Below, piece by piece: positions 40,449-48,442 of a stretch of 64,000 nt of DNA. Numbering within the stretch: the first letter of the stretch is position 1; each line of letters starts with the position of its first letter. The DNA lies in assembly GCA_029777095.1 (NCBI GenBank), contig JAKOTS010000057.1, forward strand, positions 1 through 64,000. The letters run 5' to 3'. This stretch comes from Actinomycetes bacterium. GTDB taxonomy: Bacteria; Actinomycetota; Actinomycetes; Actinomycetales; Microbacteriaceae. A model generated the notes under the pieces. That model was not told where the DNA came from. It did not search any database and was given only the letters and a program-made list of their open reading frames with translations. The position numbers and the translations under genes are program-made.

Positions 40449-40517
40449 CCCCGCTCAGCAGTCGCGAAACGCCGCGAAACCCCGCACAAAGCGACAAGAC
40501 GCGACGGGGGAACGGGA
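40449..40517. repeat. Palindromic repeat copy E
   Basis: CCCCGCTCAGCAGTCGCG ... CGCGACGGGGGAACGGGA with ACAAAGCGACAAGA in the core. Third copy of the subgroup within 450 bp. Confidence 0.82.
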
Positions 40518-40544
40518 GAGGCGGTGGGACGCGCGGCGCGCGGC

Positions 40545-40604
40545 GCGTGCGGGGCGCGCGAGGGAACGGCAGAGGCGTGCGGGGCGCGCGGCGAAACGGC
40601 AGAG
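40545..40604. repeat. 30-bp tandem repeat, two units
   Basis: GCGTGCGGGGCGCGCGAGGGAACGGCAGAG-type unit at 40545-40574, repeated at 40575-40604 with only a few differences. The flanks hold further GCGCGCGG runs. It lies directly after the SDR stop (minus strand), with no gene in it. Confidence 0.7.
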
Positions 40605-40633
40605 ACGCGCGGCGCGCCGCCGCGCCGAGGCCC

Positions 40634-41314
40634 CTACAGCCCCGTCATGCCACGCAGGCGGTGACCGACCGCGATCGACTCACCGCTCAGCGGACGCGAC
40701 AGCGGCGAGATCAGGAACGCGATGAGGTCGGCGATCTCGTCGGGGCTCGACTGTCCGCTCGAGCCCATCTGTACGTCGGGGATGGGGGTGTGGGTGATGA
40801 CGCCGGGGCTGATCGCATTGACCGTGACCCCGGTGCCCGCGACCTGGTCGGCGAGGTGCTTGGACGCGATGATGAGCGCGGCGTTGCGCAGCGAGCCGGT
40901 CATGTTTGCGGTGAGCGAGGCGTTCTGTCCGCTCACCCCAACCACGCGGCCGTAGCCGGCGGCGGTCATGCTCGGCAGCACGGCGTTGGCGACGCGCAAG
41001 AACGTCATCGCCTTCGTGTCAATGCCGTCGAGCACGCGCGACGGCTCCGAGTTGAGCTTGGGGTCGGTGATGGTCGGCACCGTTGCCGCCGTCATCACCA
41101 GGCCGTCGATGCGCCCGTGCTCGGCGATGACGCTCGCAACCGCGGCATCCACCGACTCGTCGCTCATCGCATCCATGACGACGCCGTCAGTCGAATTGCG
41201 TGACGCGGGGATCGCGATTGCACCCTCTGCGCGCAGGCGCTTGACGACAGCACTGCCGAGCAACCCGTGCCCACCGACGACGAGAATGACGCGTTCTTTG
41301 AGTTGAAGATCCAT
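40634..41314 (-). CDS. SDR-family protein lacking the catalytic Tyr and Lys
   Basis: 226 residues from the ATG at 41314. The nucleotide-binding GGHGLLGSAV and the end of the Rossmann fold (GVTVNAISPGVITHTPIP) are intact. The YxxxK catalytic motif is not: where SDRs have (A)YSASKAAL, this reads TGSLRNAAL, so Tyr is Gly and Lys is Asn; the Ser in VGVSGQN remains. Either a binding or regulatory protein or an SDR using other residues. Divergent from the membrane-copper gene group with 69 bp between starts. Substrate unknown. Confidence 0.82.
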   Translation of the reverse strand: MDLQLKERVILVVGGHGLLGSAVVKRLRAEGAIAIPASRNSTDGVVMDAMSDESVDAAVASVIAEHGRIDGLVMTAATVPTITDPKLNSEPSRVLDGIDTKAMTFLRVANAVLPSMTAAGYGRVVGVSGQNASLTANMTGSLRNAALIIASKHLADQVAGTGVTVNAISPGVITHTPIPDVQMGSSGQSSPDEIADLIAFLISPLSRPLSGESIAVGHRLRGMTGL

Positions 41315-41383
41315 GCGAATCAGAGTAACTACGCACGGCCCCCACGATGTGAAGTCGCCACAGATTCCTGCAAGAATGACGAA

Positions 41384-42007
41384 ATGCAACGGTCCAGAGC
41401 TTCTCGCGCACTGCGCGGGCTCATCGGGGCCTCAATTGCTACATTCGTGGCCCTGCTTTCGCACCTCGCGGCCGGTGGCGCGATGCCCGGATGGATCGGT
41501 ATCGCCCTCCCCTGGCTGCTTTCGGTGATGGTGTGCACCCTGCTCGCGGGCCGCGCGCTCTCGCTCATTCGCCTGTCACTCAGCGTGATCGCGAGCCAGG
41601 CGCTCTTTCACTTCCTCTTCATCTTCGGCTTCATCACCCGAAGTGGTGCGGCGGCCGCCGCCCAGAACGCGCACGCCCACCACTCCGCACCCGGCACGAT
41701 GACGCTGCCACCGGTCTCGGCGATCCCCGTCGACGCGTTCGTTGGCGACACCGCCATGTGGATCTCGCACGGCATCGCCGCCCTCATCACCGTCGCGTCG
41801 CTCTACCGCGGCGAGCGCACGCTCCTGCAGTTGCGCGAGCTCGCACGCGACATCTCGGCTTGGACCGCCCGCGCCTTCGGCGTCGTCGCACTGCCGCTGC
41901 CACTGCGGCCGGTCCGCGTGCGCGCCACCCGCCTCTCACTCCGCGCCCCCGGCGCCGGTCCCGCTCGCTCGTCGCTTCAGCGGCGAGGCCCACCTCTCTG
42001 CGCCTGA
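41384..42007 (+). CDS. Membrane protein at the head of the copper gene group
   Basis: 207 residues from the ATG at 41384. Four or five helices (LIGASIATFVALLSHLAAGGAMPG, WLLSVMVCTLLAGRALSL, SQALFHFLFIFGFI, AMWISHGIAALITVASLY) with a His cluster NAHAHHSAPG in an external loop and a basic Arg-rich tail. The His cluster and position before copC suggest metal handling, but I do not recognise a named family. Confidence 0.72.
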   Translation: MQRSRASRALRGLIGASIATFVALLSHLAAGGAMPGWIGIALPWLLSVMVCTLLAGRALSLIRLSLSVIASQALFHFLFIFGFITRSGAAAAAQNAHAHHSAPGTMTLPPVSAIPVDAFVGDTAMWISHGIAALITVASLYRGERTLLQLRELARDISAWTARAFGVVALPLPLRPVRVRATRLSLRAPGAGPARSSLQRRGPPLCA

Positions 42008-42123
42008 TCTGACCGCGGTGTGGTCGCCAATTGTGGCGCCATGCACCGCTTCTTGCTCGGCCCTTGTCGAGTGATCAATTGCGCGTGGATGCCGCAGCCC
42101 GGCGTCCAGAGAGAGGTTTTGCC

Positions 42124-42828
42124 ATGTTTCGCCCTCGCCTGTTTGCGATGGGGGTGCTGGTAGCGGCGTTCGCGGTGTTCGCGACGTCTGTGCCCGCATC
42201 GGCCCATGACGCACTGATCGGCAGCACGCCGGAGCCGGGAGCACGCCTCACCGAGGCGCCGGCCGAGGTCTCGCTGCGGTTCTCCGACGATGTGCTCACC
42301 CTCGGGGCGGCGGTCATCGTCGCCGACGGGGCCGGCCGCGACTGGGTGGTGGGCGATGTCAGAATCGCCGGCAACTCCGTCTCGGCGGCGCTCGACGGGC
42401 CCCTCCCCGAGGCCGGCTACGAGCTGCGCTGGCGCGTGGTCTCGTCTGACGGCCACCCCATTTCGGGGCTCGTGCCGTTCACGGTCGGCGAGGGTGCACC
42501 CCTCGTCAGGTCGACCGCCGACAACGACGGCGAAAGCGGCAACACCGGCAGCACCGGCAACAACACCAACGATGACGGCGCGAACAACGCCAGACCCGAT
42601 GTTGTTGTCGACACCACCGAACCCGCGCAAGGTCAGGTCGCTGAAGGGTTCGGCGGTATCCCCCGAGTCGTCGCACTCGGGGTGGGCGGCGCCGTCGTTG
42701 CGCTCGCCATCGCCGCACTCATTGCATTCACCCGCCGGCGCGCTCGCGCAGGCGGCCAGGTGGCCGGGCAGGACCCCGCCACCACACCACACTCCCGCGA
42801 CGAATCGTCCGGAAACTCTTCGCTGTGA
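42124..42828 (+). CDS. copC: Copper resistance protein CopC with C-terminal membrane anchor
   Basis: 234 residues from the ATG at 42124. Sec signal peptide cleaved after ASA, leaving His as the first mature residue (HDALIGSTPEPGARL), the classical Cu(II) ligand; SDGHPISG near residue 115 gives a second His. An Asn/Asp/Gly-rich linker follows, then one membrane helix (VVALGVGGAVVALAIAALIAF) and a short basic tail. It binds copper outside the membrane. Stop overlaps a GTG of the next gene. Confidence 0.92.
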   Translation: MFRPRLFAMGVLVAAFAVFATSVPASAHDALIGSTPEPGARLTEAPAEVSLRFSDDVLTLGAAVIVADGAGRDWVVGDVRIAGNSVSAALDGPLPEAGYELRWRVVSSDGHPISGLVPFTVGEGAPLVRSTADNDGESGNTGSTGNNTNDDGANNARPDVVVDTTEPAQGQVAEGFGGIPRVVALGVGGAVVALAIAALIAFTRRRARAGGQVAGQDPATTPHSRDESSGNSSL

Positions 42829-42839
42829 AAGGCATCTCT

Positions 42840-43361
42840 ATGAACACTTCCACCACCCTCCGTCTTGCCGCCCTTGTCGCCGCGGCGGGCCTCACCCTCA
42901 CTGCCTGCGCGGCAACACCAGCTCCAACGCCCCCGGCTGCCAGCCAGGGGGTGGCTGAGGCATCCACCGTCGTCACCATCACCGATGCCTGGTTCAAGGC
43001 CGCCGATGAGGGGATGTCTGGGGCATTCGGTACGTTCAACAACGCGGGCGCCGATGACGTGACCATCGTGTCGGCGTCGAGCGAGGTCGCGCACATGGTC
43101 GAGCTCCACGAGACCACCGAGAACGCCAGTGGCGAGCTCGAGATGCGCGAGGTCAAGGGCGGATTCACGATCCCCGCCGGCGGCTCGTTCGCTCTCGAGC
43201 CCGGCGCAAATCACCTCATGTTTATGGGGCTGATGGCGCCGCTGCAGGCGGGTGCCACCGTTGAGGTCACCGTGACCTTCGACGACGGTTCGACGTTCAC
43301 ATTCGAGGCTCCGGTCAAGGACTACTCGGGCGCGAACGAGAACTACGAAACGGGCGAGTAG
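42840..43361 (+). CDS. PCuAC copper chaperone lipoprotein
   Basis: 173 residues from the ATG at 42840; a GTG at 42825 overlapping the copC stop is an alternative. Lipoprotein signal with Cys 23 (LTAC). Copper ligands of the PCuAC (DUF461) family are in place: AHMVEL, EMREV and NHLMFMGLM, i.e. H-M...M...H-x-M. It delivers Cu(I) outside the membrane, typically to cytochrome oxidase. Coupled to copC upstream and to the DyP gene downstream (TAGTG). Confidence 0.93.
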   Translation: MNTSTTLRLAALVAAAGLTLTACAATPAPTPPAASQGVAEASTVVTITDAWFKAADEGMSGAFGTFNNAGADDVTIVSASSEVAHMVELHETTENASGELEMREVKGGFTIPAGGSFALEPGANHLMFMGLMAPLQAGATVEVTVTFDDGSTFTFEAPVKDYSGANENYETGE

Positions 43362-44620
43362 TGCCCACGTCCGGAACGCACGACAAGGCGGCCCGGGCCA
43401 AGGCGACCCGGCGACAGTTCCTCCTCGGAGGAGCCGTCGCCGGCGTCGGCGCGGCCGCCGTGATCGGGCTCGACAGCATCCTGAACCGTCCCGACACCCC
43501 CGCCACCGCGACGCCAGCGGCACCCGAAATCGCGACGATCCACGGCGGCGAGACGGTACCGTTCTACGGCCGTCACCAGGCCGGGATCGCCACCACACCG
43601 CAGGCGCACGCCACCCTGATCGCGCTCGACCTGCGCGAAGGCAGCGACCGCGGGGCACTCGGGCGCATGATGCGCCTGTTGAGCGACGACGCGGCTCGGC
43701 TCACGCAGGGGCGGGCTGCCCTGGCCGACTCCGAACCAGAACTCGCTGTCGCCCCCGCGCGGCTCACGGTCACGTTCGGCTTCGGCCCGGGTTTCGTGGC
43801 CCGCGCGGGCGGCACCGCGCCGCCGTGGCTCGCCCCGCTCCCGCCGTTCACGGTCGATCGTCTTCAGCCCGAGTTCAGCGACGGCGACCTGCTGCTGCAG
43901 ATCGCCTCAGACGACCCACTCACGGTTTCGCACACGGCGCGCATGCTGCTCAAAGACACTCGCAGCTTCGCGACGGTCCGCTGGGTGCAGCGCGGTTTTC
44001 GGCGCGCGACCGGCACCGAAGCGTCGGGCACAACCATGCGCAACCTCTTCGGGCAAGTGGATGGCACGGCCAACGTCGCACCAGGCACCGCCGAGTTCGA
44101 CAAGGTCGTGTGGAACACGGGCAGCACAGACACAGCCGCGTGGATGGCCGGCGGAACGAGTGCGGTGGTGCGCCGCATCCATATGAATCTCGACACCTGG
44201 GATCACCTCGACCGGGGTGGCCGCGAACAGTCGGTTGGGCGCACGCTCGCGAATGGGGCGCCGCTGACCGGACGCAACGAGCACGACGAGCCCGACTTCG
44301 AAGCGAAGACGGCGATTGGGTTTCCGGTGATCCCCGAGTTCTCGCACATGCGCCGAGCGCGCAGCGACAACCCGGACGAGCAGATCTTTCGGCGCGCGTA
44401 CAACTACGACGACGCGCCGGAGGGAACCGAGATCGCGAATGCGGGGCTCGTGTTCATCGCGTTTCAGGCCGATGTCGACCGGCAGTTCACGCCGATGCAG
44501 CGCCGGCTCGACGAGCTCGACCTGCTCAACACGTGGACGACGCCAATCGGTTCGTCGGTCTTCGCGATCCCGCCCGGCTGCGCCGAGGGTGGGTTCGTGG
44601 GCGACACGCTGCTCGCGTAA
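43361..44620 (+). CDS. Tat-exported DyP-type heme peroxidase
   Basis: 419 residues. Twin-arginine signal TRRQFLLGGAVAGVGAAAVIG (Arg 17-18), so folded with heme before export. DyP motif GQVDG near residue 228 with the catalytic Asp, and conserved RRIHMNLDTWDHLDRGGREQSVGRT with the likely proximal His. GTG start directly overlaps the stop of the PCuAC gene. Related EfeB proteins help iron uptake but efeUO are not here; the company of copC and PCuAC suggests a role in extracellular metal or oxidative stress. Confidence 0.92.
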   Translation: MPTSGTHDKAARAKATRRQFLLGGAVAGVGAAAVIGLDSILNRPDTPATATPAAPEIATIHGGETVPFYGRHQAGIATTPQAHATLIALDLREGSDRGALGRMMRLLSDDAARLTQGRAALADSEPELAVAPARLTVTFGFGPGFVARAGGTAPPWLAPLPPFTVDRLQPEFSDGDLLLQIASDDPLTVSHTARMLLKDTRSFATVRWVQRGFRRATGTEASGTTMRNLFGQVDGTANVAPGTAEFDKVVWNTGSTDTAAWMAGGTSAVVRRIHMNLDTWDHLDRGGREQSVGRTLANGAPLTGRNEHDEPDFEAKTAIGFPVIPEFSHMRRARSDNPDEQIFRRAYNYDDAPEGTEIANAGLVFIAFQADVDRQFTPMQRRLDELDLLNTWTTPIGSSVFAIPPGCAEGGFVGDTLLA

Positions 44621-44629
44621 CTCAGCAAC

Positions 44630-45940
44630 CTACTCGGCCGCGGCGGGCGCCGGCTGGCAGACGGCCAGTTGCGTGATCTCTTCGCCGTACTGCTCCGCCG
44701 TCCACGGCAAGCCAAACTCGGGGGCGGTATGCTCCGCGGCGGCCGGGGCCTTCGAGGCGATGGCGGCGAGCTGCCACGCGAGGTCGCGCACCAGTGCGGG
44801 GCTCGCGGCCGAATTATTTAGCACCGCGACGACCACGAGGCCCGTGGCTGGGTCGGCGAAGGCCGCCGTGAGGTAGCCGGGCATCGAACCGAACTGGCCG
44901 ATCAACGAACCGGCCTGAAAGACGCCACCCGTCGCGGTATACCAAGCCGGCACGCCCTCTCCAGCCGGAAGCGGCGTTGCAAAGCGCTGCACGGCGAGCT
45001 TCGCTGCCGCCGACTCGTCGTTGCCGCCCGCCTTGTCGGCGAGCAGCGAGCCCGCGGCGAGCGCCCGCATATAGGCACCGAGGTCATTCACCGTTGTCAC
45101 GACACCCGAGTCGGTGAAGCCAATTGACGACGAGAGCACCGTGACGTCTTGCAGGGCGGCGCAGTCTGAACTGCTCCGATACCCCGGGAGCGCATCGGCG
45201 CCGGGTGAAGCTGCCGCAGAGCCCGGGAGCACGCTGTTGCGCAGGGCGAGGGGCGTGAAGACGTACTGCGAGAGGAGGTCTGCCGCGCTCATGCGGGTGG
45301 CGTTTTCGAGCGCGATGCCGAGGAGCACATACCCAGCATCGGCGTCTGTGTAGGCCGCGCCGGGCGTGGCCGCGTGTGCCTCGCCGAGGCCAAAGCTCGC
45401 GAGTTCGCGCGGGCTCCACACGCGAGCCGGGTTGCTCATCCACGTGGATTCGAGCGAGATGGCGTACGAGCCGACCCCCGAGCTGCCGTTACACAGTTGC
45501 TCAAGGGTGACGTTCTTCAGCGCGGGGACGCCGCCGGCGTACTTGGTCACCGCGTCGTCGAGCGCAACGCGACCGTCAGCCGCGAGCCCGTACAGCACGT
45601 CACAAATCATGGGCCGGGTCACATCACCGGCACGGAACGGCATCGAAGTCGTCACGGGGATGTCGCCGCCGGCGGTCGTCGTGCCCACCCCGGCCACCCA
45701 CGAGCCACTCCACGGCGCCCAGACTCCGACGATCGCGCCGGGTGCTGCGGCCATGCCCATCGCGTGGCCGACCGCCTCTTCGAGCGCGGCCTGCGTCTCT
45801 GGCGCGAACGGTGACTCTGACTGCGCCGGCAGGTCGAGCGAGATGGCCTGGCCACCGGCGCATGCACTGAGTGTGAGGAGCATCGCGCCAATTGTCGCGG
45901 TGAGCGCAACGATTCGACGGCGCGTGGTGCCTGCCCGCAT
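44630..45940 (-). CDS. Beta-lactamase/PBP-like serine hydrolase homologue, probably inactive
   Basis: 436 residues, lipoprotein signal LSAC (Cys 27), fold of class C beta-lactamase/D-Ala-D-Ala carboxypeptidase. The usual FRxGSxTK motif reads FRAGDVTRP (residues 102-110), so the nucleophile Ser is Asp and the general-base Lys is Arg. The YxN position reads YTDADAGY, while GSSG resembles the HTSG region. Likely a catalytically dead, surface-anchored binding or inhibitory protein. Convergent with the DyP gene, 9 bases apart. Confidence 0.82.
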   Translation of the reverse strand: MRAGTTRRRIVALTATIGAMLLTLSACAGGQAISLDLPAQSESPFAPETQAALEEAVGHAMGMAAAPGAIVGVWAPWSGSWVAGVGTTTAGGDIPVTTSMPFRAGDVTRPMICDVLYGLAADGRVALDDAVTKYAGGVPALKNVTLEQLCNGSSGVGSYAISLESTWMSNPARVWSPRELASFGLGEAHAATPGAAYTDADAGYVLLGIALENATRMSAADLLSQYVFTPLALRNSVLPGSAAASPGADALPGYRSSSDCAALQDVTVLSSSIGFTDSGVVTTVNDLGAYMRALAAGSLLADKAGGNDESAAAKLAVQRFATPLPAGEGVPAWYTATGGVFQAGSLIGQFGSMPGYLTAAFADPATGLVVVAVLNNSAASPALVRDLAWQLAAIASKAPAAAEHTAPEFGLPWTAEQYGEEITQLAVCQPAPAAAE

Positions 45941-46014
45941 GTGAACCCCCGGTGTGATGTCCAGGTGATTCTATCCCGCCCTGCGAGCCATACCCTGAGC
46001 ACAACCCGCCTAAC

Positions 46015-46347
46015 ATGGTGATCGTGCCCCACATTTTTGAAGACAACGTCCGCGCCGCAGTGCTCCACCACATGAACGACGACCACCAGGACGACAACCT
46101 GTTGATCACGCGCGCGTTCGGTGGCGCCGGTGGCACGAAGGCTGATGTGACCGCTGCCGAGATGACCGGCTTCGACGGCGACGGCGGCGACTGGACGATC
46201 ACGCTTGCCGACGGCACGAGCACCGAGGCCCGCATCGCGTGGCCGATCGGTTCGATCTCGGAGCGCATCGAGGTTCGTCAGCAGATCGTGCAGCTTTATG
46301 ACGACGCATGCGTAGCGCTCGGCGTCGAGCCGCGCCCGCACGAGTAG
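46015..46347 (+). CDS. DUF2470 domain protein (heme-related)
   Basis: 110 residues. VLHHMNDDHQDDNLLITRAFGG and the alpha/beta layout match DUF2470, the domain found at the C-terminus of HugZ-type and other heme-handling proteins. It precedes a heme oxygenase by 106 bases on the same strand. Start ATG at 46015; a GTG at 46024 (MPHIFEDNV) is equally plausible. Probable role in heme binding or use. Confidence 0.82.
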   Translation: MVIVPHIFEDNVRAAVLHHMNDDHQDDNLLITRAFGGAGGTKADVTAAEMTGFDGDGGDWTITLADGTSTEARIAWPIGSISERIEVRQQIVQLYDDACVALGVEPRPHE

Positions 46348-46406
46348 CGAATTACCGCGGATTTCTCGACACCGCGTCAGGTTCACAGGCGCCTGACGGC
46401 GGTTGC

Positions 46407-46447
46407 TAAGGTCTGCCTAAGTAAGCGCCTCGTGAATTCGCTACAAT
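46407..46447 (+). promoter_or_regulatory. Iron box and -10 of heme oxygenase gene
   Basis: TAAGGTCTGCCTAA (46407-46420) agrees in most positions with the DtxR/IdeR iron box and is an imperfect palindrome. TACAAT at 46442-46447 is a good -10, placing transcription start at about the ATG (46454). No ribosome site exists between, so the mRNA may be leaderless. Confidence 0.6.
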
Positions 46448-46453
46448 TGAGCC

Positions 46454-47104
46454 ATGTCTGTCACACCCTTCTCCACCGCCGTGCGTGAGCGCAGCACCGC
46501 CGCCCACTCCAGCAGTGAAGGCTCGGGTTTCATGAGCGAGCTGTTGAAGGGCGACGGCACGCTCGACGATTACATCGCGCTCGTTGCCCAGCACTACTTC
46601 ATCTACGTTGCCCTCGAGGCCGCTGCCGACAACATGCGCAGCGAGCCCGTGGCATCCGCGTTCATCACCGATGCCCTCACGCGCCTGCCCGCCTGCGAAG
46701 CCGACCTCACGGCGCTTTTGGGTGCGAACTGGCTCGAGCAGATCGCACCGCTGCCCGCGACGCAGCGTTACGTCGACCGCATCAACGAGATCGGTTCTGA
46801 CTGGGCCGGTGGGTTCATCGCCCACCACTACACCCGCTACCTCGGCGACCTCTCGGGCGGCATCTTCATCGGCCGCGTGATGGCGCGTCGCTTCAACCTC
46901 GAAAACGGTGGCGTCACGTTCTATACGTTCGATGACATCGCCGACCCGACCGTCTTCAAGAACGAGTACCGTGCACAGCTTGACGCCGTGACGTGGAGCG
47001 AAGAAGAGCGCGAGCGCGTGATCGAAGAGGTCCTCGCTGCCTACCAGTTCAACACCGACGTGTTCGAAGACCTCGCTGCCGCCAAGAACGGTGCACTGGT
47101 CTAA
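46454..47104 (+). CDS. hmuO: Heme oxygenase (biliverdin-producing)
   Basis: 216 residues, canonical heme oxygenase. Proximal His 18 in RERSTAAHSSSEGSGFM and the distal GDLSGG helix in YLGDLSGGIFIGRV near residue 130. It opens heme to biliverdin, iron and CO using reducing equivalents, for iron release in the cytoplasm. The upstream iron box predicts induction when iron is low. Confidence 0.94.
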   Translation: MSVTPFSTAVRERSTAAHSSSEGSGFMSELLKGDGTLDDYIALVAQHYFIYVALEAAADNMRSEPVASAFITDALTRLPACEADLTALLGANWLEQIAPLPATQRYVDRINEIGSDWAGGFIAHHYTRYLGDLSGGIFIGRVMARRFNLENGGVTFYTFDDIADPTVFKNEYRAQLDAVTWSEEERERVIEEVLAAYQFNTDVFEDLAAAKNGALV

Positions 47105-47130
47105 CCGCAGCGCCTACGTTCGGAGCCGTC

Positions 47131-48303
47131 CTAGATCGCGACGGGCGGAACGGCTTCAGGCGCCTGCGGGCCCACATATCGTGCCGATGGGCGGATGATC
47201 TTCGGGTCGATCGACTGTTCAAGGACGTTCGCCGTCCATCCGAGGACGCGGGCAGCTGCGAACGTGGGCGTGAACAGGTCGCGGTCGATGCCGCAAAGTT
47301 CCATCACGATTGCGGCGTACCACTCAAGGTTGGTGTGGAGTGCTCGACCCGGTTTGAACGCCTCGAGGAGCACTGGAACGCGTTCTTCTACCTGGATCGC
47401 GAAGTCGACTCTCGGCCCGCCGAACGTCTTTGCGACGGCCTTCAACAGCGCCGACCGCGGGTCCTCGGTGCGGTAGACCGGGTGGCCAAATCCCATGATG
47501 CGCTCTCCGGCGGTGAGCCGTTCGCCGATCCAGGCATCGATATTTTCGGGGCTCCCGATCGCGTCGAGCGTGTCAAGCGCGCGGCTTGGTGCACCTCCGT
47601 GGAGCGGTCCTGACAACGCACCCAGCGCCCCCACCAAACATGAGGCGGCATCGGCACCTGTCGACGCAATCACTCTGGCCGTGAAGGTCGACGCATTGAA
47701 ACCATGGTCGACTGCCGCCGCCAAATATGCAGAGAGACCCTCGACCGCTCGCCGCTGCGGAACAACTCCTTGCAGCATGTAAAGGTAATTGGCGACGTAC
47801 CCCATCTCCGGTCTCGGCGCGACGGGGTGCAGCCCGAGTCGGAGCCGGTGGAGAGCCGCGATAATCGTGGGAGTCTTGCTTGCCAGACCGACGAGATCGT
47901 CACGACGTTGTTCGACACTGAGGTCGTAGAGCGGGCAAAGCCCGGCTCGTGCACCTTCGAGCGACAGCGCCACTCGCAACCCAGCAAGCCCATCAGCGTG
48001 CATCGACGATTTCGCGATGGCGGGGAGCGCCTCGCTCAAGGCGATGGGGAGCGCTGATGCATCCGCGATCTGTGCCGCGAACGCCGCGCGCTCGACCGGT
48101 GTGGGCAGTGCACCGTCAAGCATGAGTTGCCAGATGTCTTCAACCGATCGCGTGCGAGCAAGTTCAGTCGCCGAATATTGACGGTAGTGGTAAAAACCCT
48201 CCTGCCCCCGCACGTCGCTGAGCGCCGTCTCGGTGACGATCACGTTCGCGAGACCACGCGGCACGTCAATTGGGGTGTCATCCATCCGGATCGCTGACTT
48301 CAT
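47131..48303 (-). CDS. Citrate synthase (CitA-like)
   Basis: 390 residues from the ATG at 48303 with GGGAG upstream; the longer ORF is not needed. Catalytic-type motifs: SGPLHGGAPSRALD, GFGHPVYRTEDPR, and NLEWYAAIVMELCGIDRDLFTPTFAAARVLGWTANVLEQ. The third catalytic residue, normally Asp in N(V)D(F), is Glu here, as in other short actinobacterial CitA-type proteins to my knowledge. It condenses oxaloacetate with acetyl-CoA or a close acyl-CoA. Divergent from a HTH-citrate synthase fusion. Confidence 0.9.
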   Translation of the reverse strand: MKSAIRMDDTPIDVPRGLANVIVTETALSDVRGQEGFYHYRQYSATELARTRSVEDIWQLMLDGALPTPVERAAFAAQIADASALPIALSEALPAIAKSSMHADGLAGLRVALSLEGARAGLCPLYDLSVEQRRDDLVGLASKTPTIIAALHRLRLGLHPVAPRPEMGYVANYLYMLQGVVPQRRAVEGLSAYLAAAVDHGFNASTFTARVIASTGADAASCLVGALGALSGPLHGGAPSRALDTLDAIGSPENIDAWIGERLTAGERIMGFGHPVYRTEDPRSALLKAVAKTFGGPRVDFAIQVEERVPVLLEAFKPGRALHTNLEWYAAIVMELCGIDRDLFTPTFAAARVLGWTANVLEQSIDPKIIRPSARYVGPQAPEAVPPVAI

Positions 48304-48384
48304 CGTGTTCTCCCGAGTCGTTTGTTCACCGCGTCTTGCGAGCGCTGCGTCGTTCGTGCAACTAGGGTGACTACAGCACCGACA

Positions 48385-48418
48385 TTGATTTTCGGCAATC
48401 AAACATTGATCGAATCAA
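48385..48418. promoter_or_regulatory. Palindromic operator pair between divergent citrate synthase genes
   Basis: TTGATTTTCGGCAATCAA (48385-48402, 6-bp perfect arms) and TTGATCGAATCAA (48406-48418, 5-bp perfect arms). Both share TTGAT/ATCAA and lie in the 139-bp divergent gap. Likely bound by the HTH domain of the fusion protein. Confidence 0.65.
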
Positions 48419-48442
48419 CACCCTCCTCCTAGGCCGGTCGAT

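Noticed and set aside
39959-40489. 176-residue ORF repeating the peptide SPVAFCRFVRGFAAFRD
   Set aside because: It is the translation of three palindromic DNA repeats, not a protein with internal repeats; similar short ORFs arise at copies A and B.
40077-40517. CRISPR array
   Set aside because: Three similar repeats, but they are long palindromes with unequal spacing, and a different element lies between; no cas genes.
39897-40633. tRNA-associated genomic island
   Set aside because: No integrase and no repeat of the tRNA 3-prime end was seen downstream; dcd and SDR neighbours look native.
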